Shown here in pieces: positions 1 through 9,735 of a DNA stretch of 64,000 nucleotides (position 1 is the first letter of the stretch; every line of letters begins with the position of its first letter). The notes under the pieces are model-generated. The model searched no databases, was not told the DNA's origin, and saw nothing but the letters and a program-made list of their open reading frames with translations. Location: positions 518,998 to 582,997 of the forward strand of contig NZ_FMZS01000003.1 in the NCBI RefSeq assembly GCF_900101265.1, written 5' to 3'. The stretch comes from Massilia sp. PDC64 (GTDB lineage: Bacteria; Pseudomonadota; Gammaproteobacteria; Burkholderiales; Burkholderiaceae_D). Both the position numbers and the translations under genes were made by a program.

Positions 1-647
1 AGATCGGCGTGCCGCAGATCGATGCGCTGGCCGCCAACCGCATGCCCAACAAATGGCAGGCCGCCACGCGCACGTCGACGGCCGACGAACTGGTCTATGC
101 CGCGACCGGCAAGCAGATCGCGGTGGCGCTGGACTTCGCCGACCTGCCGTTCGCATCGCAAAGCCTGGACCTCGTCGTGCTCCCGCACGTGCTGGAATTC
201 GCGGCCGAGCCGCACCAGGTGCTGCGCGAAGTCGAACGCGTGCTGATCCCGGAAGGGCAGGTGATCATCTGCGGCTTCAATCCGGCCAGCCTGTGGGGCG
301 TGCGCCAGGGGATGGGCCGCATCACGAGCAGCGACTACCTGCCGGCGGCGGGGGAGTTCATCTCTATGCCCCGCCTGAAAGACTGGTTAAAATTGTTGAA
401 TCTCGGCGTTACGCGCAGCCATTTCGGCTGCTACGCGCCGCCGTTCCGGACCGCGCAATGGCTCAACCGCTTCGCCTTCGTCGAAGGCGCGGGGCGGCGC
501 TGGTGGCCATATCTCGGGGCCGTGTACATCGTCCATGCGATCAAGCGCGTGAAGGGCATGCACATCATCGGCCCGGCCTGGAACAAGAAGCCCGGCAAGG
601 CGCCGCAGGCGGTGCCGGCCACGAACCGCAACGAACATCACAAGTAA
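1..647 (+). CDS. Class I SAM-dependent methyltransferase, 5' end outside window
   Basis: The frame is open to the left edge, so the N-terminus, including the SAM-binding glycine-rich loop, is missing. The visible part carries the back half of a methyltransferase type 11 fold: the segment [20 protein letters not shown] (motif III/IV region), then [20 protein letters not shown], typical of the strand before the C-terminal cap. The C-terminus is basic. It lies 23 nt before rnhA and probably shares its transcript. In betaproteobacteria this gene usually sits between gloB and rnhA. The substrate cannot be told from sequence. Confidence 0.8.
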   Translation, partial: IGVPQIDALAANRMPNKWQAATRTSTADELVYAATGKQIAVALDFADLPFASQSLDLVVLPHVLEFAAEPHQVLREVERVLIPEGQVIICGFNPASLWGVRQGMGRITSSDYLPAAGEFISMPRLKDWLKLLNLGVTRSHFGCYAPPFRTAQWLNRFAFVEGAGRRWWPYLGAVYIVHAIKRVKGMHIIGPAWNKKPGKAPQAVPATNRNEHHK

Positions 648-670
648 GACATATAGGGAAGAAGCGCAGC

Positions 671-1111
671 ATGACCAAAGTTGAGATTTTTACCGACGGC
701 GCCTGCAAGGGAAATCCGGGCACCGGCGGCTGGGGCGCGCTGCTCGTGGCCGATGGCGGCCACGAAAAGGAGATCTTCGGCGGCGAGCCGAACACGACGA
801 ACAACCGCATGGAATTGCGCGCCGTGATCGAGGCGCTCACCGTCCTCAACCGCCCGTGCCAGGTCGTCCTGCACACGGACAGCCAGTACGTCCAGAAGGG
901 CATCTCGGAATGGATCCACGGCTGGAAGGCGCGCGGCTGGAAGACGTCGACGAAGGAACCCGTCAAGAACGACGACCTGTGGAAGGCGCTGGACGCCGCG
1001 CAACAGCAGCACGCCGTCGAGTGGCGCTGGGTGCGCGGCCACAACGGCCACCCCGGCAACGAGCGCGCGGACGCCCTCGCGAACATGGGCGCGGCGTCGG
1101 TAAAGCGCTGA
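671..1111 (+). CDS. rnhA: Ribonuclease HI
   Basis: A 146-residue protein, the usual size for bacterial RNase HI, which cuts the RNA strand of RNA-DNA hybrids. The four catalytic acids are visible: Asp in [12 protein letters not shown], Glu in [13 protein letters not shown], Asp in LHTDSQYV and Asp in NERADALA. The basic handle region ([11 protein letters not shown]) that binds hybrid is present. The ATG at 671 follows a GA-rich stretch and gives the canonical N-terminus [10 protein letters not shown]. It is followed by dnaQ after 50 nt, a gene order common in proteobacteria. Confidence 0.97.
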   Translation: MTKVEIFTDGACKGNPGTGGWGALLVADGGHEKEIFGGEPNTTNNRMELRAVIEALTVLNRPCQVVLHTDSQYVQKGISEWIHGWKARGWKTSTKEPVKNDDLWKALDAAQQQHAVEWRWVRGHNGHPGNERADALANMGAASVKR

Positions 1112-1161
1112 TTTTGTTATACTTACGGGTCCTTTCCAACGTTTTCTGAGTCCTCACGCGC

Positions 1162-1869
1162 ATGCGCCAAATCGTCCTCGATACCGAAACCACAGGCCTG
1201 AATCCGCGCACCGGCGACCGCATCATCGAGGTCGGCTGCGTCGAGATCTTCAACCGCAAGCTGACCGGCAACAACTTCCACCGCTACATCAACCCCGAGC
1301 GCGACTCGGACGAAGCGGCACTGGCGGTCCACGGCCTGACGACCGAGTTCCTCAGCGACAAGCCGAAGTTCCACGAGATCGTCGACGAACTGCGCGAATT
1401 CGTGCAGGGCGCCGAGATCATCATCCACAACGCGCCGTTCGACCTCGCGTTCCTGAACCACGAGTTCGAGCGGCTGGGCCTGCCGCCGTTCGTCGAGCAC
1501 TGCTCGGGCGTGATCGACACCCTCGTGCACGCAAAGGAACTCCACCCCGGCAAGCGCAACTCGCTGGACGCGCTGTGCGACCGCTACGGCATTTCGAACG
1601 CCCACCGCAAGCTGCACGGCGCACTGCTGGACTCGGAGCTGCTGGCCGACGTCTACCTGGCGATGACCCGCGGCCAGAACACGCTGTCGATGGACGTCGA
1701 GGTCGAGACGAGCGGCGGCGGCATCGTGCTGGAAGCGGGGCCGCTTGGCGAGATCCTCGTGCTGCCGGCTGCAGCCGACGAGCTCGCCGAGCACGAGAAT
1801 GTTCTCGCTGCACTCGACAAAGGCGTGAAGGGAGAATGTGTTTGGAGAAAATATTCTCCGCAGGGGTGA
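1162..1869 (+). CDS. dnaQ: DNA polymerase III epsilon subunit (3'-5' proofreading exonuclease)
   Basis: A 235-residue DEDDh exonuclease. ExoI motif DTETTGLNPRTGDRIIEVG is at residues 6-24, ExoII is in IIHNAPFDLAFLNHEF, and ExoIII is HRKLHGALLDSELLADVY with the His and Asp in place. These are the residues that bind two metals and remove mispaired 3' nucleotides within the replicative polymerase core. The C-terminal tail after residue 175 is less conserved and should hold the polymerase-alpha contact. Its stop codon lies inside the predicted promoter of the downstream tRNA gene. Confidence 0.96.
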   Translation: MRQIVLDTETTGLNPRTGDRIIEVGCVEIFNRKLTGNNFHRYINPERDSDEAALAVHGLTTEFLSDKPKFHEIVDELREFVQGAEIIIHNAPFDLAFLNHEFERLGLPPFVEHCSGVIDTLVHAKELHPGKRNSLDALCDRYGISNAHRKLHGALLDSELLADVYLAMTRGQNTLSMDVEVETSGGGIVLEAGPLGEILVLPAAADELAEHENVLAALDKGVKGECVWRKYSPQG

Positions 1870-1894
1870 CAAAACGCAAAACTCCCCCTATAAT
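1866..1894 (+). promoter_or_regulatory. Predicted sigma70 promoter of tRNA-Val
   Basis: GTGACA (1866-1871), a 17-nt spacer, then a perfect TATAAT (1889-1894). The base run after the -10 is GC-rich, as in stringently controlled stable-RNA promoters. The -35 box overlaps the dnaQ stop codon. The start would be near 1901, about 40 nt before the mature tRNA. Confidence 0.75.
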
Positions 1895-1939
1895 GCTCGT
1901 CATTGCAGCGACGCAATCGCAGCAAAGCAGTCAAAAGTA

Positions 1940-2014
1940 GGGCGGTTAGCTCAGGGGTAGAGCACAGCATTCACACTGCTGGGGTCGCAAGTTCGAAACT
2001 TGCACCGCCCACCA
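1940..2014 (+). tRNA. tRNA-Val (anticodon CAC)
   Basis: A 75-nt cloverleaf. Acceptor stem GGGCGGT (1940-1946) pairs with ACCGCCC (2004-2010), followed by encoded ACCA. The anticodon arm CAGCA-TTCACAC-TGCTG places CAC at the anticodon, reading GUG valine codons. The T-arm contains GTTCGAA. It stands alone between its own promoter and an intrinsic terminator. Confidence 0.96.
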
Positions 2015-2024
2015 GGATTCAGTC

Positions 2025-2052
2025 AAAAAGCCAGCGTTCAGCTGGCTTTTTT
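2025..2052 (+). terminator. Intrinsic terminator of tRNA-Val
   Basis: Perfect 10-bp stem AAAAGCCAGC / GCTGGCTTTT with loop GTTCA, running into a T tract. It begins 11 nt after the tRNA CCA end. Confidence 0.9.
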
Positions 2053-2093
2053 GCTTTCAGCGCCTGCTCATGCAGTTGTCTATGCAACCCGGC

Positions 2094-2126
2094 TTGCACA
2101 TCTAAATACTTTAGGCTTAAAGTATT
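2094..2126 (+). promoter_or_regulatory. Promoter and MarR-type operator of the aminobenzoyl-CoA operon
   Basis: A perfect inverted repeat has arms AATACTTTA (2105-2113) and TAAAGTATT (2118-2126) separated by 4 nt. It overlaps a candidate promoter, TTGCAC (2094-2099) with TAAAGT (2118-2123) at 18-nt spacing, so a bound protein would block the polymerase. The natural candidate binder is the MarR-family regulator encoded in the same operon (6905-7351). The palindrome is seen directly; the pairing with that regulator is inference. Confidence 0.65.
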
Positions 2127-2164
2127 CCCCGGTTCCAGACCGATCTTTTCTCCGGGGGCGCTTC

Positions 2165-3781
2165 ATGACGAGCTTGTCCGTTGCAGAGTTAAGTCCTTCG
2201 GCCCATGTCGACACGTTTGCGCGGGACCACCTCCCGCCTTTCGACCTGTGGCCGGACCTCGTGTTCGACCTGCCCGCGCTCCGGTACCCGGCGCGCCTGA
2301 ATTGCGTGGCGGCGCTGCTGGACCGTCACGTCGACGCCGGCCACGGCGGCCGCACCGCCATCCTAGGCGACACCGTCACCTGGACCTATGCGGATCTCCA
2401 ACGGCACGTCGACCGCATCGCCCACGTGCTGCGTGCAGATATGGGTCTGGTCCCCGGCAACCGCGTACTGCTGCGCGGCGCCAACTGCCCGATGATGGCG
2501 GCCGCGATCCTCGCCGTGTTCAAGGCCGGTCTCGTCGCCGTGCCGACGATGCCTTTGCTGCGTGCGCGCGAGCTGGGCATCATCCTCGCCAAGGCGAAGG
2601 TGAACGCGGTGCTGTGTGCCCGACCGCTGGCGGACGAAATCGAACAGGTGGCCGATCATCCGCCCGTCATGTATTTCCAGGACCCCGACGGCCTGGAAGC
2701 GTGCATGGCCAAGCATGATGGGCCGTTCGCGCCCGTCGACACGGCCGCCGACGACGTCTGCCTGATCGCCTTCACGTCCGGCACGACGGGTGTCCCGAAG
2801 GGCACGATGCACTTCCACCGCGACATCCTGGCGATCTGCGACTGCTTCCCGCCTCACACACTGGGTACACAGGCGGACGACATCTTCATCGGCACGCCGC
2901 CGCTGGCGTTTACCTTCGGCCTGGGCGGGCTGCTGCTGTTTCCCATGCGCGTGGGCGCGGCCGGTGTCCTGCTCGAGAAGCCGACGGCCGAAGGCCTGCT
3001 GGCGGCGATCCAGCGGTATAAAGCCACCGTCTGCTTCACGGCGCCCACGTTCTACCGCCAGATGACGCCCCTCGTTCCGCGCTACGACCCGCGCTCGCTG
3101 CGGAAATGCGTCTCCGCCGGCGAGGCACTGCCGCTGGCGACGCGCGAAGGCTGGAAGACGGCTACCGGGATCGACATGATCGACGGGATCGGCGCCACGG
3201 AACTGCTGCACATCTTCATCTCGGCGAGCGGCGCGGACATCCGGCCCGGCGCGACAGGCAAGCCCGTCCCAGGCTACCGGGCATGCATCCTCGACGACGA
3301 CGGCGAGCCGGTGGGTCCCGGCGTGATCGGACGGCTCGCCGTGAAGGGCCCGACGGGATGCCGTTACCTGGCCGACGAGCGCCAGCGCGACTATGTGCTG
3401 AACGGCTGGAACCTGACAGGCGACAGCTACGAGACCGACGCCGACGGCTATTTCCATTACCGCTCGCGTACGGACGACATGATCATCTCGGCCGGCTACA
3501 ACATCGCCGGTGCGGAAGTCGAAGAGGCGCTGCTGCGGCATCCGGCCGTCGCGGAGTGCGGCGTTGTGGGTCGCGCCGACGAGGAACGGGGCCAGATCGT
3601 GGAGGCGCACGTCGTGCTCAAGCCCGGGTTCGATCCGACGCCGGAGACGGCGCGCCTGCTACAGGACTTCGTCAAGGCACAGATCGCGCCGTATAAATAC
3701 CCGCGCGCCGTGCGCTTCACCGACAAGCTGCCGCGCACGGAGACGGGCAAGCTGCAGCGCTACAAACTGCGCCAATCATGA
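2165..3781 (+). CDS. 2-aminobenzoate/benzoate-type CoA ligase (AMP-forming)
   Basis: A 538-residue ANL-superfamily enzyme that would adenylate an aromatic acid and pass it to CoA. The P-loop motif [18 protein letters not shown], the [12 protein letters not shown] segment, the hinge [18 protein letters not shown] and the C-terminal catalytic lysine in [13 protein letters not shown] are all present. This is the pattern of benzoate- and aminobenzoate-CoA ligases. The ATG at 2165 was chosen because the family homology begins there; the frame stays open further upstream without homology. It overlaps the next gene by 4 nt (ATGA). With that neighbour, 2-aminobenzoate (anthranilate) is the likeliest substrate, as in the Azoarcus evansii abm cluster. 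Salicylate is the main alternative. Confidence 0.85.
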   Translation: MTSLSVAELSPSAHVDTFARDHLPPFDLWPDLVFDLPALRYPARLNCVAALLDRHVDAGHGGRTAILGDTVTWTYADLQRHVDRIAHVLRADMGLVPGNRVLLRGANCPMMAAAILAVFKAGLVAVPTMPLLRARELGIILAKAKVNAVLCARPLADEIEQVADHPPVMYFQDPDGLEACMAKHDGPFAPVDTAADDVCLIAFTSGTTGVPKGTMHFHRDILAICDCFPPHTLGTQADDIFIGTPPLAFTFGLGGLLLFPMRVGAAGVLLEKPTAEGLLAAIQRYKATVCFTAPTFYRQMTPLVPRYDPRSLRKCVSAGEALPLATREGWKTATGIDMIDGIGATELLHIFISASGADIRPGATGKPVPGYRACILDDDGEPVGPGVIGRLAVKGPTGCRYLADERQRDYVLNGWNLTGDSYETDADGYFHYRSRTDDMIISAGYNIAGAEVEEALLRHPAVAECGVVGRADEERGQIVEAHVVLKPGFDPTPETARLLQDFVKAQIAPYKYPRAVRFTDKLPRTETGKLQRYKLRQS

Positions 3782-6153
3782 ATATCGTCTGCATCGGCGG
3801 CGGGCCCGCCGGATTGTATTTCGCCCTGCTGATGAAGCAGCAGGACCCGGCGCACCGCATCGTCGTCGTCGAACGCAACCGCCCGTACGACACGTTCGGG
3901 TGGGGCGTCGTGTTCTCCGACCAGACGCTCGGCAACCTCGTCGCGGCCGACGAGCCGACGGCGCGCAGCATCCTGCAGGCGTTCAACCATTGGGACGACA
4001 TCGACGTCTTCTTCAAGGGCGAGCGCATCACGTCCGGCGGCCACGGGTTCTGCGGCATCGGCCGCAAGCGGCTGTTGAATATCCTGCAGCAGCGCTGCGA
4101 GGAGTTGGGCGTGGAGCTCGCATTCGAGACGGACGTGCAGGACGACCAGGCCGCCGCCGCGCGCTGGCAGGCCGACCTCGTCGTCGCGGCCGACGGCATC
4201 CACAGCCGCATCCGGACGCGTTATGCCGCGACGTTCCAGCCGTCGGTCGAGACGCGCCGCTGCCGCTTCGTATGGCTGGGCACGAAGAAGACATTCGATG
4301 CGTTCACGTTCGTGTTCAAGGAGACGGCCTTCGGCTGGTTCCAGGCGCACATCTACCAGTTCGACGGCGACACGTCCACGTTCATCGTCGAGACGCCGGA
4401 AGAGGTGTGGCACCGGGCGGGCCTGGCGGACATGTCGCAGGAAGAGGGCATCGCCTTCTGCGAGCGCCTGTTTGCCGAACACCTGGACGGACACCCGCTG
4501 CTGTCGAACGCGAGCCATCTGCGCGGCGCCGCCATCTGGATTGCTTTCCCACGCATCGTGTGCGAGCGCTGGGTGCACTGGAACGATAAAGTCCCGGTCG
4601 TGCTGATGGGCGACGCCGCGCACACGGCGCACTTTTCCATCGGTTCCGGCACCAAGCTGGCGCTGGAAGATGCGATCGAGCTCGCACGCTGCATGAAGGA
4701 ACACGGCGGCGACGTGCGCGCCGCGCTGGACGCGTACCAGGCCAGCCGTTCCGTCGAAGTATTAAAAATCCAGTCGGCCGCGCGCAATTCGATGGAATGG
4801 TTCGAGAACGTGGAGCGCTACGCCGCGCTGGACGCGGAGCAGTTCGCGTACTCGATGCTCACGCGCAGCCAGCGCATCTCGCACGAGAACCTGCGCCTGC
4901 GCGACCCCGGCTACGTCGCGCATTTCGAGGACTGGTTCGCGCGCCGCGCATGCGCGCAGGCGGGCGTGGACTGCCCGGAGAACACGCACCTGCCACCGAT
5001 GTTCACGCCGCTGCGCGTGCGCGACGTCTTCCTGAAGAATCGCATCGTCGTCTCCCCGATGGCGCAGTACTCGGCCGTCGACGGCGTGCCCGGCGACTAT
5101 CACCTCGTGCACCTGGGCGCGCGGGCGCTGGGCGGCGCGGCGCTCGTGATGGCGGAAATGACGTGCGTGTCGGCCGACGCCCGCATTACGCCCACCTGTC
5201 CGGGCATGTATGCTCCCGAACACACGGCCGCGTGGCAGCGCATCGTGGACTTCGTGCACGGCCAGACCGACGCGCGCATCGGCATCCAGTTGGGCCATGC
5301 GGGCCCGAAAGGCTCGACGCGGCCAATGTGGGACGGGATCGACCAGCCGCTCCCCGATCACAACTGGCCCCTGATCGCGGCGTCGGAACAGCAGTACCTG
5401 CCGGGCATCTCCCAGGTCGCGCGCGCCGCCACGGAAGACGATCTCGCGCGGGTGGAGGCGGACTTCGTGCGCGCCACGCGGGCGGCCGACGCGGCCGGAT
5501 TCGACTGGCTGGAACTGCATTGCGCGCACGGCTACCTGCTGTCATCATTCATCTCGCCGTTGACGAACCGGCGGACGGACGACTACGGCGGCAGCCTGGA
5601 AAACCGCTGCCGCTATCAGCTGCGCGTGTTCCGCGCGATGCGGGCCGTGTGGCCGGCCGCGAAGCCGATGAGCGTGCGCATCTCGGCGCACGACTGGGTC
5701 GAGGGCGGCATCACGCCGGCGGACGCCGTGCAGATCGCGCGCCTGTTCAAAGAGGCGGGCGCGGACATGATCGACTGCTCGTCGGGCCAGGTCAGCAGGC
5801 AGGAGCGGCCGGTGTTCGGGCGCATGTACCAGACGCCGTTCGCGGATCGCATCCGCAATGAGGCCGGCATCCCGACGATCGCGGTGGGCTCGATCTATGA
5901 GGCGGACCACGCGAACAGCATCATCGCGGCCGGGCGCGCCGACCTGTGCGCGGTGGGCCGGCCGCACCTTGCGAATCCCGCTTGGACGCTGGCGGAAGCC
6001 GCGAAGATCGGGGTCACGGCCATCGCGTGGCCGAAGCAGTACCTGGCCGGGAAGGCGCAGCTGGAACGGAATCTCGAACGCGAACGCCAGTTGGCGGCCG
6101 CGAACACGGGCCTGACGCCGCAACAGGTGGCGGCGCGGCTGCTGGAGGGGTGA
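3778..6153 (+). CDS. Anthraniloyl-CoA monooxygenase/reductase-type fusion (or salicylyl-CoA 5-hydroxylase)
   Basis: A 791-residue two-domain flavoenzyme. Residues 1 to about 380 are a class A FAD monooxygenase: the dinucleotide fold has [13 protein letters not shown] near the start, and [20 protein letters not shown] is the second FAD motif. Residues from about 400 are an old-yellow-enzyme TIM barrel, with [11 protein letters not shown], the active-site stretch [20 protein letters not shown] and YGGSLENR. This fusion is the hallmark of 2-aminobenzoyl-CoA monooxygenase/reductase, which hydroxylates and then dearomatises the ring using O2 and NADH. Databases often label the same architecture salicylyl-CoA 5-hydroxylase. 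The linked beta-oxidation-like genes favour the aminobenzoyl-CoA route. Confidence 0.85.
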   Translation: MNIVCIGGGPAGLYFALLMKQQDPAHRIVVVERNRPYDTFGWGVVFSDQTLGNLVAADEPTARSILQAFNHWDDIDVFFKGERITSGGHGFCGIGRKRLLNILQQRCEELGVELAFETDVQDDQAAAARWQADLVVAADGIHSRIRTRYAATFQPSVETRRCRFVWLGTKKTFDAFTFVFKETAFGWFQAHIYQFDGDTSTFIVETPEEVWHRAGLADMSQEEGIAFCERLFAEHLDGHPLLSNASHLRGAAIWIAFPRIVCERWVHWNDKVPVVLMGDAAHTAHFSIGSGTKLALEDAIELARCMKEHGGDVRAALDAYQASRSVEVLKIQSAARNSMEWFENVERYAALDAEQFAYSMLTRSQRISHENLRLRDPGYVAHFEDWFARRACAQAGVDCPENTHLPPMFTPLRVRDVFLKNRIVVSPMAQYSAVDGVPGDYHLVHLGARALGGAALVMAEMTCVSADARITPTCPGMYAPEHTAAWQRIVDFVHGQTDARIGIQLGHAGPKGSTRPMWDGIDQPLPDHNWPLIAASEQQYLPGISQVARAATEDDLARVEADFVRATRAADAAGFDWLELHCAHGYLLSSFISPLTNRRTDDYGGSLENRCRYQLRVFRAMRAVWPAAKPMSVRISAHDWVEGGITPADAVQIARLFKEAGADMIDCSSGQVSRQERPVFGRMYQTPFADRIRNEAGIPTIAVGSIYEADHANSIIAAGRADLCAVGRPHLANPAWTLAEAAKIGVTAIAWPKQYLAGKAQLERNLERERQLAAANTGLTPQQVAARLLEG

Positions 6154-6908
6154 TGGAGACGCTACAAGGAAAGCACGCCGTCGTGACAGGCGCCAGCCGC
6201 GGCATCGGTCGCGCGATCGCACGCGCATTGCGGGGGCAAGGCGCGCGCGTCACATTGATGGCGCGCGATGCCCGCACGCTGGAGGCCGCGGCCGCGGAAC
6301 TGGGCGGCGACACCGCGTGGCAGGCGGTGGACGTGACGGACGCGGACAGCGTGGCGGCCGCGTTCGCCCGTGCGGGTGCCGTGGACATCCTGGTCAACAA
6401 CGCGGGCCAGGCCGCGGCGGCGCCGTTCGGCCGCACGGATGCTGCGCTGTGGCAGCGCATGCTGGACGTGAACCTGAACGGCGCATACCACTGCATCCAG
6501 GCCGCGCTGCCTGCCATGCTGGACACGGGCTGGGGCAGGGTGGTCAACGTCGCGTCGACGGCCGGGCTCACGGGTTACCGCTACGTGGCGGCGTATTGCG
6601 CGGCGAAGCACGGCCTCGTCGGCCTCACGCGCGCGCTGGCGCTGGAAGTGGCCAGCCGCGGCGTCACCGTGAATGCGGTGTGCCCCGGCTATACGGAGAC
6701 GGATATCGTGGCGGACGCCGTCGCCAACATCGTGCGCAAGACGGGGCGGACGCCGGACGAGGCGCGCGCGGAACTGGCGGCTGCGAATCCGCAGGGGCGG
6801 CTCGTGCAGCCGGACGAGGTGGCGCACGCCGTCGCGTGGCTGTGCATGCCCGGCGCCGCGGCGATGAACGGCCAGGCCATCGCGGTGGCCGGCGGGGAGG
6901 TGATGTGA
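6153..6908 (+). CDS. SDR-family oxidoreductase of the aromatic-CoA operon
   Basis: A 251-residue short-chain dehydrogenase. The Rossmann motif TGASRGIG is at residues 11-18, NNAG follows, the catalytic Ser is in NVASTAG and the YxxxK pair is in YCAAKHG. The ATG at 6153 overlaps the preceding stop (TGATG), implying translational coupling. In the abm pathway an enzyme of this class would oxidise a hydroxyacyl-CoA intermediate or handle the cyclohexenone formed after dearomatisation. The exact step is inference. The 3' end overlaps the MarR gene by 4 nt. Confidence 0.85.
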   Translation: METLQGKHAVVTGASRGIGRAIARALRGQGARVTLMARDARTLEAAAAELGGDTAWQAVDVTDADSVAAAFARAGAVDILVNNAGQAAAAPFGRTDAALWQRMLDVNLNGAYHCIQAALPAMLDTGWGRVVNVASTAGLTGYRYVAAYCAAKHGLVGLTRALALEVASRGVTVNAVCPGYTETDIVADAVANIVRKTGRTPDEARAELAAANPQGRLVQPDEVAHAVAWLCMPGAAAMNGQAIAVAGGEVM

Positions 6909-7351
6909 TTCCGCCCGACGATGCGCCGCTCGATCTGAAACTCTGGCTGCGGCTGCTGTCGTGCACCGTGCGCGTGGAGAACACGATCCGCAGCCGGCTG
7001 CGGACTACGTTCGGCATCACGTTGCCGCGCTTCGACTTGATGGCCCAGCTGGAGCGCTATCCGGACGGCTTGCGGATGGGCGAGCTGTCGAAGCGGATGA
7101 TGGTCACGGGCGGCAATGTCACGGGCATCGCCGACCAGCTCGAGCGCGAGGAGCTCGTCGCCCGCGTGCCGGACCCGCAGGACGGACGTGCATTCGTGCT
7201 GAAGCTGACGCCGCGCGGACGCACGGTGTTCGCGGAGATGGCGGCCGTGCACGAAGAGTGGGTGGCGGACCTGTTCCGCGACATCCCGTCCGACGACAAG
7301 GCGACCATGATTGCGCTGCTGGACACGCTGAAGAAGCATCTGAACGACTAG
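6905..7351 (+). CDS. MarR-family transcriptional regulator of the aromatic-CoA operon
   Basis: A 148-residue winged-helix protein starting at GTG 6905, which overlaps the SDR stop (GTGA). The recognition region [30 protein letters not shown] and the wing [19 protein letters not shown] are classic MarR. Such proteins usually repress catabolic operons until a CoA thioester or aromatic acid binds. It is embedded inside the operon it would control, and the 9+4+9 palindrome over the operon promoter (2105-2126) is the obvious target, giving autoregulation. Confidence 0.88.
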   Translation: MIPPDDAPLDLKLWLRLLSCTVRVENTIRSRLRTTFGITLPRFDLMAQLERYPDGLRMGELSKRMMVTGGNVTGIADQLEREELVARVPDPQDGRAFVLKLTPRGRTVFAEMAAVHEEWVADLFRDIPSDDKATMIALLDTLKKHLND

Positions 7352-7359
7352 GAGACCGC

Positions 7360-8178
7360 ATGCAACCCACGAAGCTGGCCGGCTACCGCGCCGAACATTT
7401 TCTGTACGAGGCGGACGGCGGCGTCGCCACCATCACGCTGAACCGCCCCGAGCGCAAGAACCCGCTGACGTTCGAATCGTACGCGGAGCTGCGCGACCTG
7501 TTCCGCGCGCTCGCGTACGCGGACGACGTGAAGGCCGTCGTGATCGCCGGCGCGGGCGGGAATTTCTGTTCCGGCGGCGACGTCCACGAGATCATCGGGC
7601 CGCTCACGCAACTGGAGATGCCCGGCCTGCTCGCGTTCACGCGCATGACGGGCGACCTCGTGAAAGCGATGCTGGCCTGCCCGCAACCCATCGTGACGGC
7701 CGTCGACGGCGTGTGCGCCGGTGCGGGCGCGATCCTCGCGATGGCGTCCGACCTGAGGCTGGCCAGTACCCGCGCGCGCACGGCTTTCCTGTTCGCGAAG
7801 GTGGGGCTGGCCGGTTGCGACATGGGTGCCTGTGCCATCCTGCCGCGCCTCATCGGTCAGGGGCGAGCGGCGGAACTGCTGTACACGGGCCGGGCGATGT
7901 CGGCCGAGGAGGGCGAGCGCTGGGGCTTCTATAATCGCCTGTGCGCGCCGGACGAGGTGCTGGGCGCAGCGCAGGAACTGGCGCGGAGCCTCGCCGAGGG
8001 CCCGACGTTCGCGCACGCGATGACGAAGAAAATGCTGCAACAGGAGTGGTCGATGGGGATCGCGGAAGCCCTCGAGGCCGAGGCGCAGGCGCAGGCGATC
8101 TGCATGGCGACCAACGACTTCCGGCGCGCCTACCACGCCTTCGCGGCGAAGACGGCGCCCCGCTTCGAAGGAGACTGA
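7360..8178 (+). CDS. Enoyl-CoA hydratase/isomerase family protein
   Basis: A 272-residue crotonase-fold enzyme. The oxyanion-hole motifs are visible in [16 protein letters not shown] and [20 protein letters not shown], and [18 protein letters not shown] is the usual C-terminal trimerisation region. An AGGAG sequence precedes the ATG at 7360, 8 nt after the MarR stop. In this operon it would hydrate or cleave the CoA-bound ring intermediate made by the monooxygenase/reductase. The precise reaction is inferred from the abm cluster, not read from residues. Confidence 0.85.
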   Translation: MQPTKLAGYRAEHFLYEADGGVATITLNRPERKNPLTFESYAELRDLFRALAYADDVKAVVIAGAGGNFCSGGDVHEIIGPLTQLEMPGLLAFTRMTGDLVKAMLACPQPIVTAVDGVCAGAGAILAMASDLRLASTRARTAFLFAKVGLAGCDMGACAILPRLIGQGRAAELLYTGRAMSAEEGERWGFYNRLCAPDEVLGAAQELARSLAEGPTFAHAMTKKMLQQEWSMGIAEALEAEAQAQAICMATNDFRRAYHAFAAKTAPRFEGD

Positions 8179-8179
8179 C

Positions 8180-9334
8180 ATGGCAGACAAGCGTTATCTG
8201 GAATGGCCGTTCTTCGACGGGCGCCACGTGGACCTGGAAGCGGCGCTGGACGAGTGGTGCGGCGCGCACCTGCGCGACGTGCACGGCACGGATGTGGACG
8301 CCGCTTGCCGGCGCCTCGTGCGCCTGCTGGGCGAAGGCGGCTGGCTGCGCCATGCGATCGGCGGTGCCGGTTCTCCCATCGACACGCGCGCCATCTGCCT
8401 GATCCGCGAGACGCTGGCGCGCCACGACGGTCTCGCCGATTTCGCGTTCGCCATGCAGGGCCTGGGCTCGGGCGCGATCAGCCTGTTCGGGACGGAGGCG
8501 CAGCGCGAGCGCTACCTGCCGCGCGTGGCGCGCGGCGCGGCGATCGCGGCCTTTGCGCTGTCGGAGCCGGACGCCGGTTCCGACGTCGCCGCCATGCGCT
8601 GCGCGGCGCGGGCTGACGGCGACGCGTACGTCCTCGACGGCGACAAAACATGGATCTCCAACGGCGGCATCGCGGATTTCTACGTCGTGTTCGCCCGCAC
8701 GGGCGAGGCGCCGGGCGCGCGCGGCATCAGCGCGTTCGTCGTCGACGCGGACATGCCGGGCTTCACGGTCGCGGAGCGGATCGAAGTCATCGCGCCGCAC
8801 CCGCTGGCGCGCCTGCGTTTCGACGGGTGCCGGGTGCCCGCCGCGCAGCGCATCGGCGCGGCCGGGCAGGGGTTCAAGGTCGCGATGGCGACGCTTGACG
8901 TGTTCCGCACGTCCGTCGCCGCCGCCGCCCTCGGGTTCGCGCGCCGTGCGTTCGACGAGGCGTTGGCCCATGCGACGCAGCGACGGATGTTCGGCCAGAC
9001 GCTCGCGGATTTCCAGCTGACGCAGGCGAAGCTCGCGCAGATGGCCACAAGCATCGACGCGAGTGCGCTGCTGACCTACCGCGCGGCGTGGCAGCGCGAC
9101 CGTGGCGGCAAGGTGACGAAGGAAGCGGCGATGGCGAAGATGACGGCCACCGAGTCGGCGCAACAGGTGATCGACGCGGCCGTGCAGATGTTCGGCGGCC
9201 TCGGCGTCACGAGCGGCCATCCGGCGGAGCGGCTGTACCGCGAAATCCGCGCCCTGCGCATCTACGAGGGGGCCACCGAAGTGCAGCAACTGATCATCGC
9301 CCGCGAACTGCTGCGCGAGGCGAAGGAAGCGTGA
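8180..9334 (+). CDS. Acyl-CoA dehydrogenase of the aromatic-CoA operon
   Basis: A 384-residue FAD-dependent acyl-CoA dehydrogenase of normal length. The flavin-binding segments [15 protein letters not shown] and [19 protein letters not shown] are present. The C-terminal [32 protein letters not shown] has the usual position of the catalytic Glu (YEGATE) and the FAD-binding arginines. The start lies 1 nt after the hydratase stop. It should oxidise a cyclohexene- or cyclohexane-carboxyl-CoA type intermediate. Unlike the acyl-CoA dehydrogenase homologue at 50519-51502, this copy is full length. Confidence 0.88.
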   Translation: MADKRYLEWPFFDGRHVDLEAALDEWCGAHLRDVHGTDVDAACRRLVRLLGEGGWLRHAIGGAGSPIDTRAICLIRETLARHDGLADFAFAMQGLGSGAISLFGTEAQRERYLPRVARGAAIAAFALSEPDAGSDVAAMRCAARADGDAYVLDGDKTWISNGGIADFYVVFARTGEAPGARGISAFVVDADMPGFTVAERIEVIAPHPLARLRFDGCRVPAAQRIGAAGQGFKVAMATLDVFRTSVAAAALGFARRAFDEALAHATQRRMFGQTLADFQLTQAKLAQMATSIDASALLTYRAAWQRDRGGKVTKEAAMAKMTATESAQQVIDAAVQMFGGLGVTSGHPAERLYREIRALRIYEGATEVQQLIIARELLREAKEA

Positions 9335-9336
9335 AC

Positions 9337-9735
9337 ATGCAGATTCTGCAACCACCCGGCTGGCCGCGTCCGCGCGGGTACGCGAACGGCATCGCGGCGC
9401 GCGGCCGCTTCGTGTTCGTGAGCGGGATGATCGGCTGGAACGCGGACGGGCAGTTCGACAGCGACGATTTCGTCGGCCAGGCCCGCCAGGCCCTGCAGAA
9501 CATCGTGGCCGTGCTGCGCGAGGCGGATGCGCGGCCGGAGCACATCGTGCGCCTGACGTGGTACGTCGTCGACAAGCGCGAATACGCGGCGGCCGGCAGC
9601 GCCCTCGGTGCCGTCTATCGCGAGATCATCGGCGCCCACTATCCGAGCATGACGGCCGTCGAAGTGCGCGCGCTGATCGAGGATCGCGCGCGCGTGGAGA
9701 TCGAAGCGACGGCCGTCGTTCCGGACGGGGAGTGA
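9337..9735 (+). CDS. RidA (YjgF/YER057c/UK114) family protein
   Basis: About 132 residues. RidA features include GIAARGRFVFVSGMIGWNADG at the N-terminus, QALQNIVAVLREADARPEHIVRLTWYV, and the C-terminal arginine region EVRALIEDRARVEIEATAVV. The ATG at 9337 sits well behind GAAGGAAG; a GTG at 9331 that overlaps the previous stop is a possible alternative. RidA proteins hydrolyse reactive enamine/imine intermediates. That suits a pathway that releases ammonia from an aminocyclohexene-CoA compound and supports 2-aminobenzoate over salicylate as substrate. Last gene of the operon. Confidence 0.82.
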   Translation: MQILQPPGWPRPRGYANGIAARGRFVFVSGMIGWNADGQFDSDDFVGQARQALQNIVAVLREADARPEHIVRLTWYVVDKREYAAAGSALGAVYREIIGAHYPSMTAVEVRALIEDRARVEIEATAVVPDGE

